Positions 63,437 to 64,000 of a stretch of DNA of 64,000 bases are shown here, piece after piece; position 1 is the first letter of the stretch, and the number at the start of each line of letters is the position of its first letter. The notes under the pieces are model-generated. The model did not search any database, was not told the DNA's origin, and saw only the letters and a program-made list of their open reading frames with translations. A program made the position numbers and the translations under genes. This stretch comes from Phlebotomus papatasi (lineage: Eukaryota; Arthropoda; Insecta; Diptera; Psychodidae): NCBI RefSeq assembly GCF_024763615.1, contig NC_077223.1, positions 64,604,627 to 64,668,626 on the forward strand. Reading direction: 5' to 3'.

Positions 63437-63955
63437 CTAGAGAAAATTCCGAAAGCCAAAATACTGAATACAAAATCCCGAATGCGAATGTCAAAATTCT
63501 GAAAAGGTCAAAAATGAAACGCCCAAGTCCTGAAAGCCACAATTCCGAATAGCTCGAAATCCCAAAAGGGCCGAAATCCCGAATGCCAAAATCCAGAAAA
63601 GATAAAACCCCGATAAACCAAATTCCCTAATGGGCCAAAGTTCCGAATAGAGGAATCTAAAAGAAGTTCACTTGTTTCTTCCAAGAAAAAAGGGTCTTTT
63701 AGATAGCAATTTTTTCGGGCTGTTCAGAATTTTGGCTTTTTAGGATTTGGGGTTTCGGGATTTCAATTCATTCGGAAATCCCATTATGGATTTTGGGTTT
63801 TTTTTTTTAAAAATTTCGATCCATTCGTAAATTTATGTGTTCGGGATATTGGCGTTTCGGTTTTAGCCCATTTAAAATTTTGGCTTTCGGAAGGGATCTC
63901 GACCACTTTGGGATTTTGTCTCTTCGGAATTTTGGCTTTCGGACTTTCCATCAGC
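63437..63955. repeat. Foldback with 15-bp minisatellite arms (copy 4)
   Basis: The left arm repeats GCCAAAATCCCGAAA-like units and the right arm (from 63715) repeats TTTCGGGATTTTGGC-like units. The core at 63645-63715 differs from that of the other three copies. Confidence 0.8.
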
Positions 63956-64000
63956 ACCTGTAACTTTTGTACCTTTTCAGTACTATTTGTAAACAATAAA

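Larger units (their letters stand above)
46743..64000 (-). other. Large upstream Zasp52 intron (over 17 kb)
   Basis: No exon with the PWGFRLQGG-type start of PDZ was found. The intron holds nested TIR elements (47778-48512), two copies of a short MITE (48573-48711 and 54111-54250), elements at 52016, 59043, 59821 and 60583, family R repeats at 55310, 55800 and 63060, and a minisatellite foldback at 63437-63955. The stretches 49000-50280, 52270-53770, 56200-58900 and 61170-63050 show no recognised feature; short open frames there lack domain or composition support. Unmarked regulatory DNA is possible. Confidence 0.6.

Noticed and set aside
1..64000. CRISPR array or bacterial operon
   Set aside because: No regular direct repeats with unique spacers were seen; the gene structure is eukaryotic with spliced exons.

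Overview
The window is AT-rich eukaryotic DNA. It has spliced genes with GT-AG introns, long introns crowded with short terminal-inverted-repeat (TIR) elements, and one 500-base assembly gap (5502-6001). The main gene is clearly an insect Zasp52 (Enigma/ALP/Cypher-family PDZ-LIM protein of the muscle Z-disc). Protein similarity and intron content suggest a fly, perhaps a nematoceran; I cannot name the species.

Layout. (1) 1-3832: probable intron of a plus-strand gene, packed with foldback elements. (2) 3833-4277: terminal coding exon of that plus-strand gene, a polar tail with a PPxY motif; I do not recognise the protein. (3) 4278-14116: region between two convergent genes. It holds an ORF cut by the gap, many TIR elements, and the probable Zasp52 3'UTR. 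(4) 14117-46742, minus strand: twelve constitutive or alternative Zasp52 coding exons plus one alternative exon. In transcription order they encode the second half of the PDZ domain, the ZM region, a linker, LIM1, a variable linker, either a 1,067-residue proline/serine-rich exon or a 171-residue exon, then LIM2-LIM3-LIM4 and the stop. (5) 46743-64000: more than 17 kb of upstream intron. The exon with the start codon and first half of the PDZ domain was not found here and should lie beyond 64000.

I joined the exons by splice sites and reading phase. The long path gives 5,376 nt (1,791 codons plus stop) and the short path 2,688 nt (895 codons plus stop), both in frame. The two large alternative exons have identical entry and exit phases, and each supplies its own first Cys-x2-Cys pair of LIM2. 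They therefore look like mutually exclusive exons that swap half a zinc finger together with the linker before it.

The non-coding DNA holds several families of small TIR elements with TA target duplications. Paralogous copies inside this window show filled and empty insertion sites, so element ends and target duplications can be read directly. There are also foldback elements whose arms are 15-bp minisatellites, a foldback built from a TTCGTAAA-type word, a hAT transposase relic, and repeated hairpins with a hammerhead-ribozyme-like core.
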